This document shows positions 27,080 to 40,800 of a DNA stretch of 64,000 nucleotides, piece after piece. The notes beneath the pieces were generated by a model. It ran no database searches, was not told the DNA's origin, and saw nothing but the letters and a program-made list of their open reading frames with translations. Where the stretch lies: assembly GCF_023053635.1 (NCBI RefSeq), contig NC_086182.1:1563001-1627000 (forward strand), given 5' to 3'. The translations under genes and the position numbers were made by a program. The stretch's first letter is position 1; every line of letters starts with the position of its first letter. The stretch comes from Elgaria multicarinata webbii. Taxonomy: Eukaryota > Chordata > Lepidosauria > Squamata > Anguidae.

Positions 27080-27222
27080 TAGCCTTCCCCAGCCTGATGA
27101 CCTCCAAAAGTTTTGGAGTTCCAGCTTCCATCAGCCCCAGCCAACATGGCCAACAATGAGAAATACTGGGAGCTGAAGTCCAAAACATCTGGAGGGTACC
27201 AGATTGGGAAAGGTTGCTCCAG
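27080..27222. mobile_element. Foldback MITE, old copy
   Basis: Arms 'cttccccagcctgatgacct' and 'accagattgggaaagg' with central 'gaagtccaaaacatctggag' are diverged inverted copies, in the UFM1 3' region. Confidence 0.55.
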
Positions 27223-27638
27223 GGAGTTTGCAAGTGTCTCTTACAGCCATAGTAAATTTTGCTCATTGAAGTATTTGCATATGCCAGTTTGGTTTAGAAG
27301 ATTTGATCACATGTTTAAGAACATCTAGTTTAAATATTGGCTTGTGTGGAAAAGTATTCATGATATTGTGTTAATCAAGTAACATGCTGTGACAAATGTT
27401 CTGACTTATGTTTCAGTTAAACGTATTTGGACTTGCAGCTCAATTAGGAATTCTCTACTGCATTCCAGAAACATTGATTCATTTGAAGGCTTAGATTGCT
27501 TTTGGGTTGGAGGAAAAGTTGCAAGTAGGATCTGTATGCTTTGAATATGCCAACGTTGGTTTGTTTGTTCAGAATGACATTGTGTAGTTTCAAAGTGGTT
27601 TGTGTTTTACCAAGGAATGCATCTTACGCTGGATGAAT

Positions 27639-27644
27639 AATAAA
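27639..27644 (+). terminator. Candidate UFM1 polyadenylation signal
   Basis: AATAAA about 0.9 kb downstream of the UFM1 stop. Confidence 0.4.
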
Positions 27645-28252
27645 TTATACTTTATATGATCCAAGTTGCCAAGCCTATTTGTACAAGCTCACGTTCTGCT
27701 CGCTGCTAGCTTGAGAAGAGAGGGACACAGCAGTGGAAATCCCAGCGCTGCTATTATGTGCTCAGCAAGTTCCAACCTTATGTTGAAGTTCGGATGGGCT
27801 CCACCCTTAGCCTTTTGCTGCCGGTTCTTTTGTTTTCCACAGTTGTGAGTAAAAACAGCCACAGAGACTAGCAAATGCAAAGAGTTCATCTTAAATGGGT
27901 GCAGTCCCCATCTCCGGTGAAAGTTCAGCATATGTTGAGCAGGATTTCTGGAGAGGAAATGATGGATGCCTTGGCAATGGAGGCTCTGAGCAGCCTGTTT
28001 GATAGCTCTGTGAGCCACTGATCCTCAAACGGATGTCTTGTTTTCACATACTTCTGTATTTTTGCCGAAACCCAGTGCAGTAAGAAAAAGGAATCAAATT
28101 AGTAAACCTACTGAGTGAGATGTAGTATGAACTTGGGAGAATTAACTACAAGGCATAGCACTGCTTTTAGGCATCCCAGGAGGCCACAACCTCTGAATAA
28201 GCCATTCTGTTTGGACAGCAGCACGGCCTTTGGTCATGTTGACTTTGATCAT

Positions 28253-28360
28253 GGTTGGGCAACTTGTAGCCCTCCAACCCCCATCGTCTCATAGCTGGCT
28301 ATGCTAGCAGAAACTGAAGGCAAAAACATCTGGAAGGGTACAAGTTGTTCGGCCCAGATC
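28253..28360. mobile_element. Foldback MITE, old copy
   Basis: 'ggttgggcaacttgtagccc' on the left and 'catctggaagggtacaagtt' on the right are inverted, same family as 6558 and 31686. Confidence 0.5.
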
Positions 28361-28676
28361 TAGATTCTAGGAATACGCCAATATCTATAACTGCACTAAC
28401 ACAAACTAGACATCTTGGACTTATTACCCTCAATGAAATAAGTACCTGGAGCAGATTCCTATTAGGGTAGCACTTCTTTCCATCCTCTGACTGCTTGTGA
28501 AAACTTTTCCAGTAAAAGATGCTATAAGAAACCCAAATAGAAGCAACTACTATGCTACAATGAATGCTTGTGAAAAATTACATCCCCCCCACCCCTGGAA
28601 GGGTAACCAAAGGGCAGATGGGTGTGAACTTAATGCCTCTTCACCCAACCACCAGGCATACTGGGCATGGTGGCAA

Positions 28677-29164
28677 TGATCCAGCAGCAAGAAGCTAAGC
28701 AGCACAGTTGGTTAGAGGGGTAAACGGTTTTTATTTACAAGTAAGGTTAGGGGGTTAAAGAATAAGCAAAAAACAACTTATAAGCGAGAACAACACAGAA
28801 ACCTAAAACAATAAAATCCAGCTGCTCTATTTACTCCAAAGTAGGGCCTTGCAATCCCTGCCAGCAACGAACACCTCTAAAAACTGGAGGGGCCTCCCCA
28901 ACGGATACCCTCTGAACCATCCGTCAGCCAATTCTCCCCCTCCCCTTTCCCAAAGATGAGGAGGTAGATTTTTTCACCCCTCTTTTCTGGCAAACTCGGC
29001 CAGACAAGAACTCCTCTGCAGCCAAGGCCACAAGATGCCTCTTTGGCATCCTCCCTTCAAGCAATAAAATTCTTAAGAGGCTATAGCAATTTCTTTAACC
29101 CTTGGCTGCCCAGATGACAGAACAGCCTACCTTTCTAGCACGACTGCTTTACACCCCCCTTACA
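28677..29164 (-). mobile_element. Candidate solo LTR, family B
   Basis: A 488-bp block bounded by TG and CA with a 4-bp duplication GCAA on both sides (28673-28676 and 29165-29168). An AATAAA-type signal on the minus strand near the left end fits an LTR in reverse orientation. No internal region remains. Its right edge lies about 40 bp beyond the probable KANSL3 polyadenylation signal. The short duplication makes the call tentative. Confidence 0.5.
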
Positions 29165-29201
29165 GCAATAATTAAAAGAAATATGTACACAAAAAGATAT
29201 G

Positions 29202-29207
29202 TTTATT
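29202..29207 (-). terminator. Likely KANSL3 polyadenylation signal
   Basis: AATAAA on the minus strand about 150 nt past the KANSL3 stop codon. Confidence 0.55.
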
Positions 29208-29355
29208 AAAAGTGACAAAAGGAACAAAACAGGTGAGGTGTCCTCACCCATGAAGGACAGGAATAAGTCAGCAATACCCCTGCCCTCAAACCTAAGATTT
29301 ATCTTCCATAGCAGATGCAAAAAACATTTAAATGGTGACCCTGCATGTGGGGCTG

Positions 29356-32300
29356 CTATGGTTTCTGACTGAGGCCCGGCCCGGCCGTGGCTGCCATGGG
29401 AGAATTGCCCAAGCTACTACTGCCCAATGCAATAAGCGTGCCAGCTGCAGCAGGCAACAGGCCCTGTGGAAGCAAGTGCCTGTTCGTGAGACTCTCCCTG
29501 GTGTGGAGGATGGTACTGCTGTCATCCATAACGGAAGGCACCCTGCCTAGGGTTTCCATGCCCCCAAGGACATGGCCTTTGGTCAAATTAACCTTCTCCC
29601 CCCTTTGTCCTAGGGCTCGGTCACCCTTCATGGCTGTAAGCGTAGAAGTCAGAATCACTGTCTTGGACGTCGTCTGCAAAACAGGTCCCATTTTGGAATG
29701 CGCCAGGCTGCAAGATGCATTGACAGGTGGTGTGGAGGTGGCAAAGGTCACAGCTCCGATAGGGGCGGAGGAAGAGGTCGAGCAAGCAGCGGCCTGGATA
29801 ACTGGGGGCTTGAGGGGGACAGAAGTAGCCTCTGCCATGACAGATTTTGTGAGTGCAGACAGTTTGGCATCTGACATCACATAGAGGGTCTTCATGGGGC
29901 TTGTGGAAGTTACTACAGAGGAAAGAAGACAAGAGAGATATCTCAGTTCGTCTATCTAGAACCAAGCCCAGGGCTTCACTGAAATGGCATCAAGAGACTT
30001 CCAAGGCAAATCCACTCCCATCCACCCCCACCCCCCATCTCATTGCAATGGATCAGGAGGTAAGTGTGAAAGCACTTCCGTCATTGGGCAGTATATAAAT
30101 TAAATAAATAAACGGTCAAAATACTTGCTAAGGTATTTTGGTATATACTTGCTAACAGAAAGACTGTTAAGCAGGCCATTCCACAGTCTGGGAGCAGCAG
30201 AAGAGAAGGTCCTCTGGGTAATGGTTGTTGTTGCTGCATTTATATTATGTCTTTTTTCCTCCAAGGAACCCAAGGCAGCATACATAATCCTCCTCCTCTC
30301 CATGTTATCCTCCCAACAACAACCCTGTGAGGTAGGCTGGGCTGAGAGTCTGTGACTGGCCCAAAGTCACCCAGTGGGTTTCCATGGCTAAGTGGGGACT
30401 AGAACCCAGATCTCCCGACTCTCAGTCCAACACTTTAGCCACTAGATCACACTGGCTCTCAGTTTAGTTTTCACTGACTGAAGTAAATTTTTCCAGAGGG
30501 CCTGAGTGTGCAGGGCGGATTGTATGGGAGAAGGTGATCTCGCAGGTAGCCTGGACCCAAACCATGTAGGGCTTTAAAGGTAATAACTAACATTTTATAC
30601 TTCGCCTGGAAACTAACTGGCAGCCAGTGAAGTGAGTTGTTGTGTAATATGGTCCCCCCTAGGTGTACCAGTGACCAACCTGGCTGCCGTATTTTGAACT
30701 AGTTGAAGTTTCTGGACTAGGTACAAAGGTCGCCCTATGTAGAGCGCATTGCAGAAGTCGAGCCTCAAAGTTACCAGCGCGTGCATGACCGACTTTAGGT
30801 CTTCCGACTCTAGGAAGGGGCGCAGCTGGCGTAAACCTCACTACATACCGTTGCTTATCAGAGGGGCTTATTTTGGCTGAATAAGCCCGCGTTAAGGGAA
30901 AACCACACACAAACAACATGATAAACCACTGCATTTGTTTTGCAAAATAAACCACCATGGCTTATTGGGTCGTGCAAACCCAGTGTCTGAGTAAAATGAT
31001 AGAACCCACTGGTTCAAGGACAGCAGTTAAATCATGAATGCGACACGGAGCGTGGTCCTTCACTAACCACTTCTTCAAAGCCACAAGAACCCTTGGCCTG
31101 AATGCTGGCATCCACAGCCCACTTCCTTACTGGAGCTTCGAGGTCCCACAACACTGGAAGCCTTTGGATGAATCAAGTTTTTAATTTAACATTTTTCTAG
31201 CCCAAAAGCTCGTAAGAGGGTTTTATCGAAGTCTTTCTAGACCCAAAGGTTTCTTCCTGCTTGTGTACTGTTCCGATCAGTGAAACATGAGAGAGGCAGC
31301 CAGCCCTGCACACACTAGTCAAGCGTAATAAAAATGGGACATGGCTCTTTATTCCTTTGTCAATCAAGTCACCCCCTTCTTGGGACCACCTAAAGATGCC
31401 GTGTGCTGCAACCCCCGGGCGACTCCTGCTTGGGTGTTCAATGGGGTACCAAGCTTTTTAACCATTCGTTCATTTTCAAGTGCCTACTGTGCTTTCTCTT
31501 TTTTGCCTTTTATTATACTCCTTTTATAAACATGCTTTCTCCTGTTTGGACCTGAGCTCTGTGTGCCAGATGCTGGCTCTCCAGAGAGGGGCTTCTCCCC
31601 AAGGGCTTAGTCCCTCTGTTCCATCTGCCCAAAGTCTCCCACTCGCCAGCACCACCCAAGCAGAGAACCAGCTCATAGCTCTGGTCCAGGGGCAGGGGAT
31701 CTGTGGCCCTCCAGATGTTTTGAGCTACAACTGCCATCACCCCTCACCATTAGCTATGCTACCTAGAGGTAATGGGAGTTGTAGGCCAAACATCTGGAGG
31801 GATACATGTTGCCCACTCCCTAGAGAGAAAAAAAGGGGTGGTGGCAACCGGTTACCAGTCAGACAGAAGTAGGCACACCTGGCCTGCCTCACAAGGCAGT
31901 TGTGGCATGGTGAATGGTTACAACCCCCAAAAGCAACACCCCCCACCCCCCATGACGCAGTTCCCCCCATTCCCCCCAGGCCTTGCTGGGCTGCCACTAA
32001 TTCTCACCTACAGACGGTGCTACTGCTGAGGCTGGCTGAGATGCAGGGTCAGCAGGAGGCATCTCTGCGCCAGGCTGGGCTTTCCTGAGTTCCACCTGGG
32101 GTAACAGCTTGCTGGGAGGAGTGGAGTTGGAAGCTGGGCTGGTCAAGTTTCCAGCTGAACTGTCTGGGACCTGAAACATTCAACACCCACAAGAACAGCA
32201 ATGGAGGGCACTGAGATGGCCTTTCTGACCATGAGCAACCAAGAAATGTCACCCAGACAATGGAACGCCCCCAAAGACCACTGCTTGCATTATCTTAGAA

Positions 32301-34805
32301 GTGCCATGGCTCTCACCACAAATGCAGACAAATAAACATGCCCCACACTCCCTGTTTCAGGTTACATTTTTAAGCCTGGGGAGCCCGGCAAGGGCTACTC
32401 TCCCACTGGCTCTCCGGAGCCCCCCTCTTGAGAGGGCGAGGATTGCGCGCGTCTTCATTGTGCTGCGGATTCAACTCCCCTATTCCTAATAATGGGAGGC
32501 CTGAAGATGCGCTGGCACCTGTCGAAGCGAACTCAGCAAATCTTTACTATGATGCTGATGACCACCAGACCTGTCAGTTTTGGGGGTTCAAGCAAAGGCA
32601 GGCTTTGAATTCGTGACAAAGCCATGGGTCTATCTGGAATTCTTATCTGCTCCTATACGGAAAGGCATACCCTCTCCAAGAGCAGGCCTTATTTATTGTT
32701 TATTTATTACACTTCTATACCGCCTCCATAGCCAGAGCTCTCTGGGCGGTTGGCAGAAGAGGCAAAAGCATCTAGGTGGATTCTATGGCACACAAAAGCC
32801 TACCTTAGAGCCGGCTGCTGAGCCCACATGGCAGCCAAAGGCTTGGTGGGACATCCCCCATTCTCCTTTGGTACAGGCGAGTAGAAGACAGAGGACCCAT
32901 TTCAAGGCTTGAAGCCAATTGTGGCAATTCCTTGCACCTGTCAAAGGAAAGCTCCAGCAGCCAGAATTACCTGGGGTGGCTGAGGTTGGGTGAGCAGCAG
33001 CTGCTGCTGCTGCTGCGGCTCTTCCAGCTGGGGCTGGGCGGCTCCCATGGCTGCCTGGCTGAGGGTGGTGACTCGGCTGGCCTGTCCCCGCAGGGTCACC
33101 GTGATGGTAGTTGGGGCTTTGAAGCCTGGCAGAGAGGAGAGAAAAGGCTGCTGAAGGGCACACAGCTCCAGCTCTGAGCAGGCTCGCTTATTCCACCCTA
33201 ACTTCAAGGAGCTCAAGGCGGTAGGAACAGGCTTAGGCCACCTTCTCCGAACAAACCCACAAGGCCGGACAGGCGGAGAGACGGGGACGGGCCGAAGGCC
33301 ACCCGTGGGCTTCCCAGCTCAGTGGAAATGTGAACCGGGTCTCCACAGTCCAAGTCCGGTTTTCCATCACACTCTCTCTTCATCCAGGCTTTTGTGCCCT
33401 GGAGGCATGAGAGCAGGTGCCGGTCTCATCAGCTAACGGCTGGAACATTTGCTCAACCACACATTTTTGCAGCTGACTTCATTTACATCATGCGTTTATT
33501 GCTGGATTCTGGGTCCCACCGATGCAAGCTTCAAAGTGGAGAAACACCCCATTCCATTCACATGTATGCGTCTTGGGGTGGAGGTGGGGTTCATCTCAAA
33601 TGGCCTCATTCTCTCATTAAGACTGGCACAATGACCTTAGCACCCCCCCACCCCCCCCACTGGGCCTGTCCAAGGAGAAGAGATAGAACAGTTTCCCTGG
33701 GAGAGAAGAACTCTTCCCTGGACTCTTACCTGCCCCCTGGCCGGAGATGTGAGCCAAGCCAGGAAGGCTGCTTGCCAGTTTTGCCAGCCCCCCGTTGGTG
33801 AGGAGCTGGTGAATAGTGGTGGGCTTTGCACCAGCTGAGGCTCCAAGAGAGGATAAGGATGTGGCAACGGGGATTGTACGGACAATGGTGCCTGCACTGG
33901 TGGTGATAGTGGTCAGGTTCTGGAGTGGGGCTGAGGTCTTCAGGGCTGAGGTCTGCATGGTGTGAAAAAGGAACAAGTTGCAATGAGAAGGCAAGAACAC
34001 CCATCACTGGGCACAAAGACAGACCCATTTTCCAACACCCGGTTGATATCTGAGGGTCTAAGCAAAGGTGTGCCTCTTCCAACGGAACAACCAGAGTGCA
34101 ACAGTGCTCTGCGTGGACACCGGGCAGAAAATACAGATAAAAGCTTAGTTCAGGCAACACGTTAGTCAACGCAGTGTGAAAACTCCACTCAGGTTTCTAG
34201 GGGACGCTCCCCACACAAGTTCTAACTCCACCATTGTGTGACTGTGGGCTACCATGGAGTTTAGTAAAATCCATCAGCCACTGCAGCTCTCCTAGAGTGG
34301 CATTCGCTCCTTGCCAGGGAACTCTGTAGCCAGTGGGAAAAGTCAACTCAACAGAAAATGCCACGGAGCCCGCCTCACAATGGTTGTGCAGGAACTCTCC
34401 TCTGCACAGTGTGGATATTGTGTGGAGTGCTTTCCCAAAAAAACCTCCACCGTGGGGTAGACTTTTCCCGCCAGACATTTCTTAACGGTGGTGTAATAAC
34501 TCCACTGTGGAGTTCTAAAACCACCACCGTTGAGAAATGTGTTGTCTGAATTGAGCCAAAGTCATTCCACGGAACGAGGAGAAAAAAGCTCACATGAGTG
34601 TCCATCCCTGGCGTGGATACAGTCCCAGTTTTAACATTCCTTGACTTCACAGACAGCTTTCCAGTTGGCCAAATTGGCACGGCCAACATCTAAACGTGCC
34701 TTTCCAGCCCTTTTCTTCTTGACTGTTCATTTCTTGTAGCTGATCCCAATTTGAGGAAGACGCAAGGGGGAGCAGGCCGCCGAGTACAAGGACGCAGGGT
34801 GTGGC

Positions 34806-34849
<44 letters not shown>

Positions 34850-37800
34850 TATATAGCACCATCAATGTACATGGTGCTGTACAGAGTAAAACAGTAAATA
34901 GCAAGACCCTGCCGCATAGGCTTACAATCTAATAAAGTTGTAGCAAACAATAAGGAGGGAAAGAGAATGCAAACAGGCACAGGGTAGGGTAAACAGGCAC
35001 CGGGTAGGGTGAAGCTCTCCACCCCCGCACCAAATAAAGGTTGGCTGCCAACCCACGGCCCCATACTTCATTAAAGCTCTCTTTCCCTCCTACTGCAGGC
35101 CAAGCTCCCTCAGGGGCCCCCACCATATTGCACCCTGCCCCCCCGCCCACACATTGCCTACCTGCACCAAGGGTCCTGCAGGAGCCCCGCTGGCTGGGAG
35201 GGCTGCTGGCTTTGGGCCGATGTCCTGCAGACTGAAGCTCAAGCCTTGCAGGAGGCTGCTGGCTGACGCTGCCCCTACAGAGAAACCGAAGAGAAGCGGA
35301 GGGGATCGGGCTTCGGTCCTTCTTCAGGAAACAAACGCAGCAGCTGCTGCCGGAGCCAATGAGCCCGAGAGGCAATTCAAGAGCTGCTTTGGATTGGCAA
35401 TCCCGGGCAGCCACATGCCTGGCCAGCCATCTCTGGAGTCCGAAGCCACCTCGGCTCTCTGTGAAAGGGAGCGCTGCCATGGCGCACTGCCTCTGGAGTC
35501 CACTTGCCAAGAGGGCTCCCCTGGCTTCCACACGGTTCCCTTTTCAGTGCAAAGCCCAGAACTTTCTCCCAGGCTTCTTAAACCACTGTGAATCTGGTAT
35601 TAGCTCACATTTATTCTCTTGCTGACTGTTTCTTATCTGCTGCTCTCTTTGTTATGAATTTTAATTGATGACTTGCATGGTTTTTATTTTGTTTAATTTG
35701 TTTATTACATTCATATCCCGCCTTTTGCTCTCTTGTAAGGAACCCAAGGTGGCTTACATGGCCTTCCTCCTCTTCATTTTATCCTCACAACAACCCTGTG
35801 AGGTAGGTCGGGCTGAGAGTTTGTGGCTGTCCCAAAGTCACCCAGTGAGCTTCATGGCCGAGTGGGGACTAGAACCTGGCTCTCCTTAGTCCCAGTCCCA
35901 CACTCTGACCACTACACCACACTGCCTCTTGCTCTTTATCTTCCACTGCTAGCCACCCTGGGGGCACTGTGTGATGAAGGTTTGTAGGGTACAAATGTAA
36001 TAACAAGTATCTCAAATGTGACCTCTTGTCAATCCACCTCCATCGCGGAGTGCTCAGCTCCTAAAGGGATCCTCAGATCCAGGCCAAAGGCAGCGCTAGC
36101 TGACATCAACGGCTCTCCATACTTACCTGGCAGAAGGACACACAGTCAGCTGTTACCTTGGAGTGTGCTGGCGGGCTGAGCCTGAACGCAGTGGGTGCTA
36201 CTGGCTGCCAGTCTGTTCTGCAGGGCATGGAAAGCACTCGGGGCTGTGCTGCTGGGCAGAGCGGCTGAGGGAGCAGGGCTGGCAGAAGGGCTCTCTGCTA
36301 CAGCACTCAGCCTAGGAAAATTAGGAGATGCCATGTGTTAGCAAAGCCCCAGCCCCAGGTAGCTAGGCAGGGTCACACACCGACTTCCTTCTTCAGACAC
36401 ACAAAGCATTTTTGCTTTCCTTTGAAACACATGGTTTGTCTCCCTTGCCTGCAGTGCAGCCCTTGGAGTCACTGGCTTAGAATCATAGGATAGGAGAGGT
36501 GGAAGGGGCCTACAAGGCCATCGCATCAAACCCCCTGTTCAATGCAGGAACCCTGACAGAGGGCTGTCCAGCTTTAGAGTCACCCTCTCTGGAGTGCACT
36601 TGCCCTCCGCAGCCCGGATTTCATTGCTCCTTCTGTGCAGCACTAGAGCAGTTCACACATGCATGCATATCGCTTAAGAACATAATATTCTGTTTCCCAC
36701 AGCAGCCAGCCAGATGCTTCTGGGAAGCCAACAAGCAGGGACTGAATGAAGGCCCTCCTCTCCTCTCCTCTCCTCTTCTCATGTTGTTCCCTAGCTACTG
36801 GTCCTCAGAGGCAGGCAGCTTTTGGATCTGGAGGGTGGCGGAGTTTGTGTGCGCATTGATCTTCATGACTAATGACCACTGATAGATCCATCCTCAGGTT
36901 AATGACCATTGCTATGCTACATCTTGTGGCAGCAAATTCCATAAATAAATTCTTTCTCAGAGTGGGAGGTGGGAACTGATTCCTACTGGAAAAACATTGG
37001 TGATCTGAGATTAGAGAGGCAACATGACAGTTCTCTTTGAGATGTCTAGTGGCTCATTCACATCTGCTTGTATGAACTAGCCCTAAATCAGGAAGGGGCA
37101 GGAAGCCCCCCCCCCCCGATGTTTGGGCTACAAGTTGCTCACCCCTGACTGAATGGACCAGAAGTTTCTGTTTGTCCTTCAATCACTGAAGTTCTTAGGG
37201 AGCTGGGATTTAACATTGGGGCACCAACTCACAGCGCCTTGCTTGGCAAATACTCACTTTGGGGTGGTGAACAATCCTGTTGCCTCCTTCGCTCCTGCTG
37301 CCACAGTCTGTCCCAAGGTCACAGCAAGAGGCTTCGCTGCAGCTACTGCAAAATGAAAAAAGCCATAAGGGGACTCCATGGAGGTTCTCCTCTGACACGC
37401 TTAAGTAAGCCTCTCTATAGCAGCAGCGTATCTGAAGGAACGGTAAAACGGTCAGGTACCAACCTCCAGCATTTTATAAGATGGCAATGCTGTGAAAGAT
37501 GCAAAACATACCATGACATCGTGAGACTCAGCAAGTACAGAAAATACAGAAATTTAACAAATGGGACAGATTCAGCCACTGCTCCCAAAGCACTGGGAAT
37601 CCAGGCCTTCAGGTTGTCACACACTCCTGAAGTGCTTATTTCATTTATATTACTTCTATCTCTGTTCGTTCCATTCTACCTCTCTGCCCCTTCCTACCTA
37701 CCGATTTTCTCCAGCCAATAATTTATAGCATGACTTGACTTAATGAATCTGATTTTGTCAGTACTCCCCTAAAGCATTTATAAAATACACAGGAACCAAA

Positions 37801-40800
37801 ACAAGTTAAAATTATGTGTTTATTGCAGTGTTTTGGATACAAATGAAAATGTATCTTGCATATTCCTCCTGTCCACATATGGTAAGAGGGAATTCTTGTG
37901 TGGTTCAAGATTACTTCTTATTTCATTATTTTCTGTGAAGAGAAATAAAGTTTGGATAATTAAAGAAATTAAAAGGAACCCATCTTAGTTAATTTGGACA
38001 GTAAAAAAACCCTATGGTTTAATTAACCAAGGAAAGATTTACAGAAGTGCAGCTTTGGAAAACTCCATGTCCCAACGTGCTCAAACAGATCCATTCAGTC
38101 CTGTGCTACTTGGAGGATTGTTTGTAGAAGACTGGCATCAACAGCCTCCTCCGGCTTCCATTCCAGAGTCCCAGCTGGTTCAGCATCTACAGCGCTTTAC
38201 ATGTTGCTGCTCTTCACTCACCTAGTTCACAGTTATCCAAAGTACTAACATGAATCACTGGACAACTCTCCCAGGAGTCAACTTCTTGCAATGTGGTGCT
38301 GCCACACTATGCTCTCATCTGCAGCCTTTCTTTACCCAGCAAGCACCACCCCCATGCTTAGCCCCTTCCTTGTACCTGAGCGCTGCTTAACACATCATGT
38401 GGTGGCAAACCACTGCGTATGCTTAATTCAGAGAGCTGTGGCCAATCCCAACTTCCTGACTAGCACACCTGTCAGGATCAGGCCTGTTTTCCCTAGTGTG
38501 GGGAAGGGGTTGCAGGGGTCCATCAGACTCAGAATCCAAAGAAAAACAAGGACCAGAAATTGACCGGCCAACACAGGAAGTGGGTAGGAGATTCTCCAAG
38601 ACTCTTCAGCAGTAAAGGATGAATCTTCACAGCATCTTATCTGTGAGAACGCAGATGGTCCAGAGACCATCCCACCCCCACTCCTAGGAACTCAGCCTCT
38701 GTCTAAGGGGAAGGGAAATTGGAGTTGACAGATCCCGGGTTCCACTGCAGAGCCAAGAAGGTGGAGTTGAGAGGAGGTGGGGGGCAGTCTCTTAGGGTAG
38801 AATGGAAAACCCTCCCTGATGAAAAGTGTCTGTCGGAATCCTGGGAACAGCCCTGCTTGAGTTGAAGGCAACTGCTTAGCTTTGTTAGAGCAAAGCTCCT
38901 AGCATTTGGACACCCTTCAGGTGAGAAGAGATGTTTGTTTGTTGAATAAAGCTTTGTGGATTACACAGAAGACATCTTTCTTCTCTCGTACCGGCAGGGG
39001 GGCTTAGAATCACAACAGATAGGCATCAACAAATGTGTCAAGTGACCTTTAAAAGGACACCAATAAAAATTCTAGTTTGCGTCACTTGGCTTGCAAGAGG
39101 CCCATGTGTAATTAACTTTGTATTTCAGGCCACAAGATTGTCTCAAAGTTATGACGACATCTGAAAATGAGTTGTGCTGAAACATCTGTAAAACCAAACA
39201 CAAGCCAGCAACAGAATCCCATGGAATGCGCATCCTTCTCAGGAGGGTGAGGTCCCAGAAAGAAGCTTCTTCTTTTTTTCGGGCAAAGTCTCCAACTTCT
39301 TTGCTTTAGGGCAGCTAACATGGAAGTCAAAGCCCACGGACGTAACAAGGAAAAATATCATTAAAAATTGACCAGAACGAAGACCAGATCTTTGAAAGTC
39401 AACATGCCCAGATGGGTCCCATACAGCTATTTTCTGCCTCTCATCAACTGGATCAGGGGAATAGTGGCACATAAAATAAAAAATTAGCAGCAAAATGTCA
39501 CTGCTTAACACTCTTCTCCAGGCTATGGGCATGTTTAGCCTGGAGAAGAGAAGACTGAGGGGAGATATGATAGCACTCTGCAAATACTTGAAAGCATGTC
39601 ACACCGAGGAGGGCCAGGATCTCTTCTCGATCCTCCCAGAGTGCAGGACACGGAATAACGGGCTCAAGTTACAGGAAGCCAGATTCCAGCTGGACATCAG
39701 GAAAACTTCCTGACTGTTAGAGCAGTGCGACGGTGGAATCAGTTCCCTAGGGAGGTTGTGGGCTCTCCCACACTAGAGGCCTTCAAGAGGCAGCTGGACA
39801 ACCATCTGTCAGGGATGCTTTAGGGTGGATTCCTGCATTGAGCAGGGGGTTGGACTCGATGGCTTTACAGGTCCCTTCCAACTCTACTATTCTGACTCTT
39901 TATGAGACTAAGACGTAGTTCATGAAATATCTTGTAATGTTAATTGAGAACCTTCCTGCCCCCCCCCCCATTTTGCTCCTTTCCCTCACTCTCGATGCCG
40001 TACAATGAAGCCTCAAATGGGACTCTGTTCTGTGATGCCATTGGCCATCCAGTCCTCGCAAGGAATACAGAGTGCCTCTCTGTAATGTAACTGAAATTTA
40101 ATGAACATGGGCTCAGGCTCTAAAATATGTCTGCTTCTAAAAAATATAGTAAACACTCTGCAGACTTAAACTGCAATTAGGACTTGCTCACAAAGCGTAA
40201 TATCTCATTACTCTCTGGAACCAAGGCAACTGCCAAAACTCTGCATGCCAGATACTAGGGGGGTTTCAGGCACTTGCTTTACCCTGCCCAGCCATCAGAA
40301 CAAGCCCTTAATCCATCAGCCCCACCCGCGGCTCATCCTGTCGAAACACGATACATAACCGGTGACCCTTATACTCGCCACTTCCTCCTCAGGTCTCCTG
40401 CCTCCCTCTCGGTATTTACCAGCTAGCTCCACTTCCTAGAACTCACTTTCTGATGGTACTTCCAGAGCTGTTCCATTCCCTGTGCCAGCTGCTTCCCCGT
40501 GGGAGACAATGGTCACCTTGATTTTGGCTCGCTTGGAAGACTTGCTGCAGTGAGTTGGGCTGGGGGCCTGGGGCCTCTTCAACTGCATTCGCAGGTCTTC
40601 TTTCTCCCCTGCCTCTGGCTGCTGCTGCTCCGAAGAGACTGGAACCAGATAACAAAAGAGAGCCGACCTGAAATGGAGGGCACTGGAAGCACCAGCACAA
40701 ACCTGGACATGTGCCCATCTGGACCTCTGCACCTTCCTCCATGCTACCCTGTGCAAAAAGTGGCTTACCAGATTCCACAGTGCGGGTGCAATCCTAAGTG

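Noticed and set aside
29387-29884. 165-codon + strand frame
   Set aside because: Antisense to the last KANSL3 exon, whose minus-strand frame is supported by phase and splice site.
34929-35531. 200-codon minus frame
   Set aside because: Covers KANSL3 exon 18 in a different frame and runs through a LINE tail; not an independent gene.
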